15,242 nucleotides of DNA from an uncultured Burkholderiaceae bacterium (GCA_938022295.1 CALIDR010000332.1:1-15242), one strand, 5' to 3'; counted from the first letter of the stretch, positions 6,847 through 14,064 are shown. Translations and numbers: made by a program. The notes: generated from the sequence alone by a model not told the origin.

Positions 6847-7854
6847 TCAGTGACCGGGAGGCGCGAGCGAGAAGAAGGCGCGCGCGTTGTCCTCGAGGAT
6901 CGCGGCGCGTTCGCCGGTATCGAGGAACGCGGAGGCATTGACCAGCGCGCCAGGCTGCTGCTCGCCCAAAGGGAACGGCGCATCGGTGCCGAGCATCACG
7001 CGGTCCGTGCCCATCACCTCGGTGAGCAGGCGCAGCGCACCTTGATCGAAGACGGCACTGTCGGTGTGCAGGCGGCGCGCGTAGCTCGACGGCGGCTGCG
7101 GGCAGTCCTGACGCACGATGTCGCGGTGCTTCCACGCGTTGTCGACGCGCCCCAGCGTATAAGCGAAGCTGCCGCCGCCGTGGGCAAAGCAGATCTTCAG
7201 TGTCTCGGGCAGGCGCTCGAGCGCGCCCGACAGGATGAGCGAGAGCATGCCGAGCTGGTTTTCCGCGGGCATCGCTACCAGCCATGGCAGCATCCAGCGC
7301 TTCATGCGCTGTCCGCCACCCATCATGTCCCAGGGGTGGACGAAGACCGGGATGTCTTCGCTCGCGCAGTGCGCGAGGAAGTCGACCATCTCCGGGTCGT
7401 CCAAGTCACGATCGCCCACGTGGTTGCCGATCTGCACGCCCACGGCGCCGGCGCGCCGCGCGCGCACGACTTCGTCGCAGGCCAGGCGCAGATCCTGCAA
7501 GGGGACCTGAGACATCCACTTCAGCCGCGCCGGGTGCGCAGCACAGAACTGCGCCGCCTTCGCGTTCATGCGCCGGGCCCACTCGGCGGCCAAGGCGGCG
7601 GGCCAGCCATAGCCGAACATCACCGGCGTGGCGCAGACGACTTGAATCTGCACGCCGTCCGCGTCGAGCCGGCGCACGCGCGCGTCGGGGTTCCACAGCT
7701 CCTCGTGGACCGGGCGGAAGGGCCGGTCGCCGAGCATGATGTGGCCGACGCGTCCGCCGGCGGCGATGCGCAGCCAGGGCGCGCGTGCAGGATCCACCGC
7801 GCGCGCCTCGGCCGCCGTCACCTCGGGCATGAAGTGGGAGTGGATGTCGATCAT
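6847..7854 (-). CDS. nbaD: 2-Amino-3-carboxymuconate-6-semialdehyde decarboxylase (ACMSD)
   Basis: This enzyme decarboxylates the ring-cleavage product of 3-hydroxyanthranilate to 2-aminomuconate-6-semialdehyde. It is a zinc enzyme of the amidohydrolase fold. The 335-residue product starts MIDIHSHFMPEV with metal ligands H5 and H7. It has H173 in IPVFVHPWDMMGG, H225 in KICFAHGGGSFAYTLGRVDN and D291 in VMLGTDAPFPLGEQ, matching from memory the H9/H11/H177/H228/D294 set of the Pseudomonas fluorescens enzyme. R47 (FRPV) corresponds to a substrate-binding Arg. Other strong matches are CATPVMFGYGWPA, GVQIGNHVGDRDLDDPEM and RVDNAWKHRDIVRQDCPQPP. Relative to the Pseudomonas protein there is one extra Gly in MMGGGQRMKRW. 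The gene lies 42 bp after the dioxygenase gene whose unstable product it uses. All catalytic residues are present. Confidence 0.96.
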   Translation of the reverse strand: MIDIHSHFMPEVTAAEARAVDPARAPWLRIAAGGRVGHIMLGDRPFRPVHEELWNPDARVRRLDADGVQIQVVCATPVMFGYGWPAALAAEWARRMNAKAAQFCAAHPARLKWMSQVPLQDLRLACDEVVRARRAGAVGVQIGNHVGDRDLDDPEMVDFLAHCASEDIPVFVHPWDMMGGGQRMKRWMLPWLVAMPAENQLGMLSLILSGALERLPETLKICFAHGGGSFAYTLGRVDNAWKHRDIVRQDCPQPPSSYARRLHTDSAVFDQGALRLLTEVMGTDRVMLGTDAPFPLGEQQPGALVNASAFLDTGERAAILEDNARAFFSLAPPGH

Positions 7855-7896
7855 CGCTGCGCGCGTGGCCGGAGTGCCGTGGCTGTGTCCCGCGGG

Positions 7897-8460
7897 TCAG
7901 GCATGCGCCTGGCGGATCGCATGCCAGGCGGCATAGTCGCGGCCCGGGTGCACCGTGCCGCAGGTCTTGCAGGTGCGCTCTTCGCTCGTCGTGGCGTAGA
8001 AGATCTCGTACACCTTGGGCAGGTCGTCCACCAGGCTCTCGAGCTGCTTGCTGGCGCGCCACACCAGGGAGGCGCACTTGGGGCAGTACCACTGCAGGGC
8101 ATCGTGCGCGCCCATCGGACGCGGCTTCTCGATCAGCAGGCACAGGCCGTTCGGGTCGGGCCGCTGGGGCGAGTGGATGAGGTGCGCGGGCAGGAGGAAG
8201 ATGTCGCCCTCGTGTAGGTCGATGCGGTCGAAGCGCCCCTCGTCCCAGATGTTCAGATACGCCGTGCCGCGGATCTGGTAGAAGATTTCCTCGGTCGGGT
8301 TGTCGTGGAAGTCGGTCCGGGTGTTGGGACCACCGACCATGTTGATGATGTAGTCGCTGTCCGGGAATATCGCTGCGTTGCAGACCGGCGGCTTGAGCCT
8401 GGACCGGTTCGCGTCGACCCAACCCATCAGGCTCTGGGGCATTCCGTACTTCAGTTCCAT
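7897..8460 (-). CDS. nbaC: 3-Hydroxyanthranilate 3,4-dioxygenase
   Basis: This cupin-fold extradiol-type dioxygenase uses Fe(II) and O2 to open 3-hydroxyanthranilate, giving 2-amino-3-carboxymuconate-6-semialdehyde. The 187-residue length matches bacterial enzymes. Iron ligands by position are H52 and E58 in RTDFHDNPTEEIFYQIRG and H96 in LLPAHLIHSPQRPDPNG. R48 and R100 match the substrate-contacting arginines of the Cupriavidus enzyme. The C-terminal rubredoxin-like second metal site is intact: C126/C129 (WYCPKC) and C164/C167 (CKTC, followed by GTVHPGRDY). The start at 8460 has a clear AAGGAG seven bases upstream. It is 31 bp downstream of the deaminase gene and is the ring-cleavage step that defines the pathway. 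Confidence 0.97.
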   Translation of the reverse strand: MELKYGMPQSLMGWVDANRSRLKPPVCNAAIFPDSDYIINMVGGPNTRTDFHDNPTEEIFYQIRGTAYLNIWDEGRFDRIDLHEGDIFLLPAHLIHSPQRPDPNGLCLLIEKPRPMGAHDALQWYCPKCASLVWRASKQLESLVDDLPKVYEIFYATTSEERTCKTCGTVHPGRDYAAWHAIRQAHA

Positions 8461-8491
8461 GCGGGCTCCTTCGTAAGCGCGGTTGTCGCGC

Positions 8492-8929
8492 TCAGGGGTG
8501 CAGGCAAGGCAGGGGCTTGTAGGCCACTGCCTTGATCTCGATCAGCAGGTGTGGGTGCGGCAGCTGGTGCACCGCCACGGTGGTGCGGGCCGGGCCGGTG
8601 TAGTCGAAGAACTCGGCCCAGACCTCATTGAAGCCGCCGAAGTCGTTCATGTTGACGAGGAACACGCTGGCCTCGACAAGATCGGCCAGCGTCGCGTCGG
8701 CGCTGGCCAGAATGTCGCGGATGTTCTGGATGACGGCGCGCGTCTGGACGCGGATGTCCAGCGCGGTCACGCCGAACGCGTCGACGCTGGCGCCGGCGAA
8801 GCTGTTGTCGCTCCGGCGCGAACTGGTGCCGGAGACGAACAAAAGGTCGCCGGCACGCCGCAGATGCGGAAAGCGCCCGCGCGGTACGGCCTTGCCGTCG
8901 ACCACCGTTGCCTGTGTTGCGCTGCTCAT
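8492..8929 (-). CDS. nbaF: 2-Aminomuconate deaminase, RidA/YjgF family
   Basis: The likely role is to release ammonia from 2-aminomuconate to give 4-oxalocrotonate (2-oxohex-3-enedioate). The 145-residue product shows the RidA fold pattern: GRFPHLRRAGDLLFVSGTSS, VQTRAVIQNIRDILASADAT, DLVEASVFLVNMNDFGGFNE, GPARTTVAVHQLP with R115 equivalent to the conserved RidA Arg, and LLIEIKAVAYK with E131. AmnD/NbaF-type deaminases are RidA-family proteins of about this length, and the adjacency to the semialdehyde dehydrogenase and dioxygenase genes supports this specific role over generic enamine/imine clearing. The start at 8929 gives the usual N-terminus and sits 23 bp after the dehydrogenase stop. The frame is open far upstream inside the dehydrogenase gene, but that extension is a shadow. 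The ribosome-binding site is weak, so translational coupling is possible. Confidence 0.92.
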   Translation of the reverse strand: MSSATQATVVDGKAVPRGRFPHLRRAGDLLFVSGTSSRRSDNSFAGASVDAFGVTALDIRVQTRAVIQNIRDILASADATLADLVEASVFLVNMNDFGGFNEVWAEFFDYTGPARTTVAVHQLPHPHLLIEIKAVAYKPLPCLHP

Positions 8930-8952
8930 GGCTGGCTGGGTTGGAAAGGAAA

Positions 8953-10434
8953 TCAAACCTTGACGCAGATGTTGGTCGTCTCGGAGTAGAAGTCGAGCGA
9001 CCATCTGCCGCCCTCGCGGCCGATGCCTGACAACTTGCTGCCGCCAAAGGGCGTGCGCAGGTCGCGCGAGAACCAGGTGTTGAGCCAGACGATGCCCACG
9101 TGCAGCCGGCGCGAGAGGCGGTGCGCACGCGACAGGTCGCGCGTCCACACGGCAGCCGCCAGGCCATAGGCGCTGTCGTTCACGCGAGCGCGCACCTCGT
9201 CCTCGGTAACGAAGGGGGCGATATGGCACACCGGGCCGAAGACCTCCTCGCGCATGCAGCGGGCGTCGTCGGTGAGACCGGTCCAGATCGTGGGCTGGAC
9301 GAAGGCGCCGTGGTCGCGCACGTCGCCGAACGCCGGCACGCCGCCGCCGGTGACGACCGTGGCGCCCTCTTGCCGCGCGAGCTCGAAGTAAGACAGCACC
9401 TTCTCGCGGTGCGCATGGGAGATGAGCGACCCCATGAACACGTCGGCTTCGTCGGGCCAGCCGATCTTCAGCGCTTCCGTGCGCGCCTTCATCGCGGCGA
9501 CGAATCGCTCGAAGATCGGCTGCTCGACGTACACACGCTCCGAACACAGGCAGACCTGCCCGGCATTGGTGAAGCTGGAGCGGATCACGCCGTCGACGGC
9601 GGCGTCGAAGTCGGCATCGGCGAAGACCACCGCCGCGTTCTTGCCGCCGAGCTCGAAGGAAACATCCTTCACGCCGTCGGCCACCGTCTTCATGATGGCG
9701 CTGCCCGTACGCGTCTCGCCGGTGAAGGTCAGCGCGTCGATGCCGGGATGGCGCGCCAGGATCTCGCCGGCCGAGCCGGGCCCGAACCCGTGCACAACAT
9801 TGAACACGCCCGCGGGTACGCCGACTTCGTCGAACACTTCGGCGAGCAGCGTCGCACTCGACGGTGTCTCCTCCGACGGTTTGCAGACCACCGCGTTGCC
9901 GCAGATCAGCGCCGGCGCCGCCTTCCAGGTCAGCGACAGGATCGGCAGGTTCCAGGGCGAAATGCTGGCCACCACGCCCAGTGGCTTGCGTACGGTGTAG
10001 TTGAGCAGCTCGCTGCCGTCGGCCAGATGCGTCTCGAAGCACTCGCCGTGCGCGGCCTTACCGAGGTCGGCGAAGGTGCGGAAGTTGTGGATGCCGCGGT
10101 AGACGTCGAGCTGGCGCGCCTGGTTCGCGGGGCGGCCGGTGTCGGCGATCTCGGCCGCCAGGAAGTCCTCGAAGCGACGCTCGATCGCGTCGGCCACCCG
10201 ATGCAGCGTGCGCGCGCGCTCCTGCACGTTGGTGTTGCCCCAGGCGCCCTCGACCGCCCGCCGGGCGCTGTGCACCGCCTCGTCGACCAGGGCGGCATCG
10301 GCCTCGTACACCTGCGCCAGCACGGTGCCGTCGATCGGGCAGACGTTGTCGAAAGTCCTGCCGGTCTCGACGAACCGGCCGCCGACGTAATTGCGCGTCG
10401 GGCGCAGCGATGCGGGCAATGAAGGAACGTTCAT
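8953..10434 (-). CDS. nbaE: 2-Aminomuconate-6-semialdehyde dehydrogenase (ALDH superfamily)
   Basis: This NAD+-dependent enzyme oxidises 2-aminomuconate-6-semialdehyde to 2-aminomuconate. The 493-residue product starts MNVPSLPASLRPTRNYVGGR at 10434, chosen because GGAGG lies six bases upstream and the N-terminus fits the family; an in-frame ATG 21 codons earlier (10497) has no such site. Catalytic residues are N162 (ISPWNLPILSLTWK), E261 (SFELGGKNAAVVF) and C295 (NAGQVCLCSERVYV). The NAD-binding GETRTGSAIMKTVADGVK is also present. R119 (HNFRTFAD) corresponds to the arginine that gates muconic semialdehyde substrates in the AMSDH/HMSDH subgroup. The C-terminus shows PFGGSKLSGIGREGGRWSLD and FYSETTNICVKV, the latter a subgroup hallmark. 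It is the first structural gene of the operon. Its specificity over 2-hydroxymuconic semialdehyde rests on the neighbouring nbaC, nbaD and nbaF genes. Confidence 0.94.
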   Translation of the reverse strand: MNVPSLPASLRPTRNYVGGRFVETGRTFDNVCPIDGTVLAQVYEADAALVDEAVHSARRAVEGAWGNTNVQERARTLHRVADAIERRFEDFLAAEIADTGRPANQARQLDVYRGIHNFRTFADLGKAAHGECFETHLADGSELLNYTVRKPLGVVASISPWNLPILSLTWKAAPALICGNAVVCKPSEETPSSATLLAEVFDEVGVPAGVFNVVHGFGPGSAGEILARHPGIDALTFTGETRTGSAIMKTVADGVKDVSFELGGKNAAVVFADADFDAAVDGVIRSSFTNAGQVCLCSERVYVEQPIFERFVAAMKARTEALKIGWPDEADVFMGSLISHAHREKVLSYFELARQEGATVVTGGGVPAFGDVRDHGAFVQPTIWTGLTDDARCMREEVFGPVCHIAPFVTEDEVRARVNDSAYGLAAAVWTRDLSRAHRLSRRLHVGIVWLNTWFSRDLRTPFGGSKLSGIGREGGRWSLDFYSETTNICVKV

Positions 10435-10440
10435 GCAGGT

Positions 10441-10445
10441 CCTCC
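10441..10445 (-). promoter_or_regulatory. Shine-Dalgarno site of the semialdehyde dehydrogenase gene
   Basis: GGAGG on the minus strand is followed by six bases and the ATG at 10434-10432. It is the strongest ribosome-binding site in the operon and decides the start against the in-frame ATG at 10497. Confidence 0.8.
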
Positions 10446-10468
10446 GGGGGGCCTCGGCCAGTGCGGCG

Positions 10469-10497
10469 ACTATGTCCGGGAACAGTGCATGCGACAA
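10469..10497 (-). promoter_or_regulatory. Putative sigma70-type promoter of the catabolic operon
   Basis: On the minus strand TTGTCG (10497-10492) and CATAGT (10474-10469) each match four of six consensus bases and are separated by exactly 17 bp. Transcription would start near 10462, leaving a leader of about 28 nt before the GGAGG and ATG of the dehydrogenase gene. It lies in the 133-bp gap after the LysR regulator gene, where an operator would be expected. I did not find a convincing LysR T-N11-A box. Promoters in GC-rich betaproteobacteria are hard to call by eye, so this is tentative. Confidence 0.45.
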
Positions 10498-10567
10498 GGT
10501 GGTCGCGCCATGAAATGATCCGCGCCAGCTACAACCGGCGGGAATAGCAGCCTGAAGCGTCCGGCGT

Positions 10568-11536
10568 TCAGCCGGGCGGGAGTGCGACCTCGCGCAGGAT
10601 CTCGATAAAGCGCCGCGCCGCCGGCGTCAGCGGCTTGCCGGCGCGAATCGAGTAGCCGACGTCGCCGAAGCGCCCGATGCCCTGGATGTCGAGCGCAACG
10701 AGCAGGCCGCTGGCGGCGAAGAGCTCGAGCGCACCCCTGGGCAATAGGCCGCAGGCGTCGCAGTGCAGCATCAGTCCGAAGTTGGTCAGCAGGGACAGGC
10801 TCTCGACGCGATTTCTCGGCAGGGCCAGCCCCGCCTCGGCGAATAGGCTTTCGGCCACGCCGCGCGTGGGCGACTCCGGGACCGGCAGGATCCAGGGCCA
10901 ACTCAGCGTGTCGGCCAGGGTGATGGGCGTCTTGCCGCTCAGTTCGTGACCCTGGCGGACGACCACGCGGAAGGACTCGTTGAGCAGCGCCCGGTGCTCG
11001 ACCGGGAAGGCCTGCGTGATCGGGTGCTCGCGCTCGGGCAGGCGGCCGACCACGACATCGAGCTCGCCGGTGGCCAGCGCCGGGTACAGGCGGTCGGGCG
11101 AGCCTTCGCGCACGGTGATCAACACATCGGGGGCCTGCGCCTTGAGCCGCGCGATGGTCAGGGGCAACAGGCGCGCGCTGCCCGCGATCAAAGTGCCGAC
11201 GATGACGTGGCCGCTTTCGACGCTGCGAAAGGCGTTCAGCTCATCGGCCAGGTAACGCACCTCGGCGATCACCGACTTCACGCGCGCGCCCAGGAGCAAG
11301 CCGTAGGCGGTGGGCACGACGCCGCGATTGCTGCGCTCGAAGAGCTGGACGCCAAGCTGATCCTCCAACTCCTTGATCGCCTTGGTGACGGCGGGCTGGG
11401 TCAGGTGCAGTTCCTGCGCGGCGTGCAGGATCGAGCGGCGCTGCAAGACGCGATCGAAGATCAGCAAGGGCTTGAACTTCAGATGCCGCAGCATCGCTTC
11501 CGCGACCCCTAGGTGACGCGCCTCATTCGACTCCAT
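10568..11536 (-). CDS. LysR-type transcriptional regulator, probable regulator of the 3-hydroxyanthranilate operon
   Basis: The 322-residue product has an N-terminal winged helix-turn-helix (about residues 20-78) with RRSILHAAQELHLTQPAVTK and AIKELEDQLGVQLFERSNRG. A LysR substrate-binding domain follows (about 108-318), for example GHVIVGTLIAGSARLLPLTI and ELDVVVGRLPEREHPITQAF. It resembles the GbpR/CbhR/PcaQ-like branch, whose members respond to small acids and often control aromatic catabolism. It lies on the same strand as, and just upstream of, the catabolic genes, instead of the usual divergent arrangement. Control of the operon from the 133-bp gap is inference. The start at 11536 has only a weak ribosome-binding site. 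An alternative ATG at 11494 (MLRHLKFKPLLIF) would give 308 residues and is also plausible. Confidence 0.9.
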   Translation of the reverse strand: MESNEARHLGVAEAMLRHLKFKPLLIFDRVLQRRSILHAAQELHLTQPAVTKAIKELEDQLGVQLFERSNRGVVPTAYGLLLGARVKSVIAEVRYLADELNAFRSVESGHVIVGTLIAGSARLLPLTIARLKAQAPDVLITVREGSPDRLYPALATGELDVVVGRLPEREHPITQAFPVEHRALLNESFRVVVRQGHELSGKTPITLADTLSWPWILPVPESPTRGVAESLFAEAGLALPRNRVESLSLLTNFGLMLHCDACGLLPRGALELFAASGLLVALDIQGIGRFGDVGYSIRAGKPLTPAARRFIEILREVALPPG

Positions 11537-11762
11537 GCCGCGATTGTGAGGGCAGGCGGCGGCCGAAGGGCACTAGCCGCGCCAGCCAGCACGATGCCTG
11601 GCGCCGCAGCGTCGACAGCGCTGAGGCGGGTGCTCGGTGCCAAGTGGCCCAGTTCGGCACCGAGCGACTGAGCGCCGGCGAGATCGAATCGATTGGCGTG
11701 CGCCTGAGCGGGCTGCGGCTGCATAGACCGCGCCAGTGGGGAGCGTGTTAAACACAGCGACA
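11537..11762. other. Upstream region of the LysR gene; no certain gene
   Basis: These 226 bp separate the regulator from the IS630 element and must hold the regulator's promoter, though no clear -35/-10 pair stands out. On the plus strand a frame open from at least 11521 ends at TAA (11749-11751) and encodes FGTERLSAGEIESIGVRLSG near its end. It could be the tail of a truncated gene, but it matches nothing I recognise and has no identifiable start. A perfect short palindrome, GTGTT-A-AACAC, lies at 11745-11755. Confidence 0.4.
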
Positions 11763-11774
11763 TAAGTAACGCAG
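11763..11774 (+). repeat. Left end of the IS630-type element with flanking TA
   Basis: TAAGTAACGCAG here matches the inverted sequence at the other end (12848-12837, read as TAACTAATGCAG) at 10 of 12 positions. The outermost TA is read as the target dinucleotide that IS630/Tc1-type elements duplicate, so the element proper would begin at 11765. Confidence 0.6.
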
Positions 11775-12846
11775 TCTCATGAAGTTCACCATCGACTTCA
11801 TGGAGCTGCCATGCGCAAGCTTGAGATTGCGGATGCCGAGGTGATGCAGTTGGCGATTCGGGAAGAGATCAACCGCAGCGAAGAGGCCCGGTACGACCAT
11901 CGGCTTCACGGGTTGCTGCTGGTCAGCAGCGGGCGCTCGTGCAACGAGGTGGGTGCGCTGTTCGGCGAGGCTGCGACGACCATTCAACGGTGGGTGCGCC
12001 GATTCGAAGAGTCCGGCTTCGCGGGCTTGCGCGAGGGTGAGCGCTCGGGAAGGCCCCGCGCGCTGGACGAGCGTAGCTGGCGGCGCGTCGAGGCGGACCT
12101 GCGTCGGTCGCCCGAAGCGTTCGGCTTGGAGGCGAACCTCTGGGACGGGCCTGTACTGTCCGAGCATCTGCGGCGCAACTACGGCGTCACGCTGGGCGTC
12201 AGACAGTGCCAGCGGATGTTCAAGCAGATGGGCTTCAGGCTGCGCAAGCCGCGGCCGCAGGTTGCGCAATCCGACCCGCTGGCGGTGTTGGCGGCAAAAA
12301 AAACTCCGTCGCTTGGCAAGGCGAAGCGACGTTGACCTGTGGAGCGTGGACGAATGCCACTTCCAGCAGCACGGATCGCGCTGTCGCATGTGGATTCCGC
12401 CGGAAAGCCGCGATCCCGTGGTCATGCATGCGCCCACGCGCAAGTCGGTGGCCTGCTTTGGCGCCGTCAACCTGAGCACCGGCCGGCTGGTCATGCGGTT
12501 CTGTGCGGTCTTCAATGGGGAGACTTTCGAGGCATTCGTGCGCAGGCTGCTGCGCCATCGCCGAGCCGGCCGGCACATGGTCCTGGTACTCGACAACGCT
12601 GCGTACCACCACGCCCGAGTGCTCAAGCCGCTGCTGCACAAGCACCGACGACACCTGAGCTTGTTCTTCTTGCCGCCGTACAGCCTGCAGCCGTCGACGA
12701 TCGAGCGCGTGTGGAAGCTCACCCGGCGCTTGGCCACGCACAACAGGCACTTCCCGACGCTGCCGGCCGTCTTGGACGCAGTCACAGCTTGCTTCAGCCG
12801 CTGGCACAGACCGAACGAGACTCTTCGTCGGCTATGCTGCATTAGT
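11765..12846 (+). mobile_element. IS630-family insertion sequence, near complete, transposase frameshifted
   Basis: A 1082-bp unit is bounded by short imperfect inverted ends (AGTAACGCAG / ACTAATGCAG) and TA dinucleotides on both sides, as expected for IS630. One transposase gene fills it in the plus direction. The element lies between the LysR gene and a broken IS4/IS1634-type transposase. Ends were assigned by eye. A second partial match (ACATAA at 11759-11764 and again just outside the right end) leaves the outer boundary uncertain by several bases. Confidence 0.68.
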
Positions 12847-12849
12847 TAA
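11811..12849 (+). pseudogene. IS630-family transposase, split by a +1 base in an A8 run
   Basis: The first frame (ATG 11811, good GGAG upstream) encodes the helix-turn-helix part: GLLLVSSGRSCNEVGALFGE, AATTIQRWVRRFEESGFAGL, then WDGPVLSEHLRRNYGVTLG. It ends at 12335. The catalytic part continues in the other frame: DVDLWSVDECHFQQHGSRCR (first Asp), HMVLVLDNAAYHHARVLKPL (second Asp) and PSTIERVWKLTRRLATHN (Glu), giving a complete DDE triad. The frames meet at eight A's (12296-12303). With seven A's one continuous protein of about 345 residues reads through as AAKKLRRLARRSDVDLWSVD, like intact relatives. Reaching the second frame needs a +1 shift, not the usual -1 ribosomal slip. It is either a disabling insertion, transcriptional slippage at A8, or a sequencing error. 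The stop TAA uses the flanking TA. Confidence 0.85.
12837..12848 (-). repeat. Right end of the IS630-type element with flanking TA
   Basis: CTGCATTAGTTA on the plus strand is the inverted partner of 11763-11774 (10 of 12 matches). The TA at 12847-12848 is read as the second copy of the target dinucleotide and also supplies the first two bases of the transposase stop codon (TAA, 12847-12849). Confidence 0.6.
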
Positions 12850-12863
12850 GACGTTATGTATAG

Positions 12864-13390
12864 CTGGCGCTGCAGTTGTGGCAACAGCTCGAACTCGACG
12901 GCTCCTGGCAAGGGCGGCTGCGCCCCTGGCGCAAGGGCACGCCGTGGCTGAAGGTGCTCAAGACGCTGGTGTGCTACCGGCTCATCGCCCCGGGCTCGGC
13001 GTGGCGGCTGCACCGCCAGTGGTTCGACGCCAGCGCGATGGCCGATCTGCTGGAATCGGACTTCGCGCTGGCGGCCAAGGACACGGTGTACGGCTGCCTG
13101 GACCGGCTGCTCGTGCACAAGGACGACCTGTTCAAGTTCCTGGTTCGCCATTGGGGCGAGCTGTTCGCAGCGCGCTTCGATGTGTTGCTGTACGACCTGA
13201 CCACCACCTACTTCGAGACCGACGAACTGCGTGGGCAGGATGATCTGCGCCAGTTCGGCTGCAGCCGCGATAAGCGCGGCGACTGCCGTCAGGTTCTCAT
13301 CGCCTTGATCGTCACGCCCGAGGGCTTCCCGCTGAGCTACGAGGCGATGAGCGGCAACACCGTGGACAACAACACGCTGGGCGGCTTCCT
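12864..13390 (+). pseudogene. IS4/IS1634-type transposase fragment, truncated at both ends
   Basis: An open plus-strand stretch starts abruptly after an in-frame TAG (12861-12863) and reads LALQLWQQLELDGSWQGRLR, WLKVLKTLVCYRLIAPGSAW, RLHRQWFDASAMADLLESDF, VLLYDLTTTYFETDELRG and GYxRDKR-like GCSRDKRGDCRQVLIALIVT, ending at EAMSGNTVDNNTLGGFL. This is the middle of an IS4/IS1634-type DDE transposase: the first catalytic Asp (LYDLTTTYFE) is present. The N-terminal portion and everything after GGFL, including the second Asp and the Glu, are missing. The right break coincides with the tandem repeat at 13388-13424. The left break is 14 bp from the IS630 end. The remnant cannot be functional. Confidence 0.83.
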
Positions 13391-13424
13391 ATGCATAGGA
13401 ACTTCAACGCATAGGAACTTCAAA
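13388..13424. repeat. 12-bp palindrome plus two tandem 16-bp repeats at the transposase break point
   Basis: CCTATGCATAGG (13388-13399) is a perfect palindrome. It overlaps two tandem copies of a 16-bp unit, GCATAGGAACTTCAAC (13393-13408) and GCATAGGAACTTCAAA (13409-13424), which differ only in the last base. On the minus strand each copy contains GAAGTTCCTATGC, so there are two direct arms and one partial inverted arm. Homology of the IS4/IS1634-type transposase stops exactly here, suggesting a terminal repeat or recombination site of another element. Confidence 0.8.
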
Positions 13425-13674
13425 CGCCCTCGGCAAGACCCGCGACGGGAGCGGGTGGCGGCGTGCGGCGGCCTGAAGTGCCGGGATTCGGCGCCCGTGT
13501 CGTCGCATTGTGCCGAGTCGGCAAGGGTTCGGCCGTTCACAAGGGGCACTTTCGGCCTCCGCCGCCGGGTTGACGCGTCTTCGACAGCTTTGAGCCAAGC
13601 CGGCGCGCAGGGCTACCCTGGCCGATATTCGGCGCTGCAGCCTCTGATGACGTGTGGGCCACGCTGGGCACCGC
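13425..13674. other. Unassigned 250-bp spacer between transposase debris and the YCII gene
   Basis: No gene, RNA or clear terminator was recognised on either strand. A six-bp stem ACCCGC/GCGGGT with a seven-base loop lies at 13438-13456, and outer bases (ACGCC 13424-13428, GGCGT 13460-13464) could extend it. Frames open on both strands through here look like compositional shadows of the GC-rich sequence. Confidence 0.4.
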
Positions 13675-14061
13675 TCAGGCGGCGAACTCTTGCCCCGCCT
13701 CGCGCGCCCGGGCCTTGGGCGGCGGCCGCGGATCCAGCCCCAGGTGGCTGAGGATCTGGTCGCAGCGGCAGGCCCGGGCAAAGCGCGCGGCCCAGGAGAC
13801 AGCGGCCTCGCGCGAGGGCAGTTCGAGCACAGCAAAGCCGCCATCGAGGGGGCGCGTCGACGGATAGCCACCCTCAGTGACCGTGCCGTCTGCCGAGACG
13901 CGGACGGGCGGGACGCTGCCGTCGATACCGCCGGCGAAGACGTAGACGCCAGCGGCTTTGGCCTCAGCCATGACGGCGTGCGCGTCGCGGTCCACATCGA
14001 ACAGCGCTTCCGTGGGCGCCCGCATCGCATGCGCAGGAAAGGAGATCAGGTATTTGGCCAT
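13675..14061 (-). CDS. YCII/DGPF-family protein
   Basis: The 128-residue product starts MAKYLISFPAHAMRAPTEAL and belongs to the YciI-related (DGPF-type) group of small ferredoxin-like-fold proteins. Supporting parts are a KYLISF first strand; AHAVMAEAKAAGVYVFAGGI, which resembles the DGPF-family segment preceding the Gly-Gly strand; the TEGGYPSTRPLDGGFAVLEL core; and SREAAVSWAARFARACRCDQ. No biochemical function is firmly established for this branch. In many genomes these proteins sit beside ECF sigma factors of the ECF42 group, but none is seen here. It starts three bases after the VOC gene stop and is the last gene of the short operon. Confidence 0.78.
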   Translation of the reverse strand: MAKYLISFPAHAMRAPTEALFDVDRDAHAVMAEAKAAGVYVFAGGIDGSVPPVRVSADGTVTEGGYPSTRPLDGGFAVLELPSREAAVSWAARFARACRCDQILSHLGLDPRPPPKARAREAGQEFAA

Positions 14062-14064
14062 CTC

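Noticed and set aside
6797..7285. Upstream extension of the binding-protein frame to 7285
   Set aside because: It overlaps the ACMSD gene in another frame; the clear signal peptide and GGAGA place the true start at 6796.
12296..12303. Programmed -1 ribosomal frameshift in the IS630 transposase
   Set aside because: The downstream catalytic frame is +1 relative to the first frame; a -1 slip at the A run would enter the wrong frame.
13388..13424. An engineered FRT scar
   Set aside because: The 8-bp FRT core and a complete inverted arm are missing, both arms differ from FRT at the same base (G for T), and no vector sequence is present.
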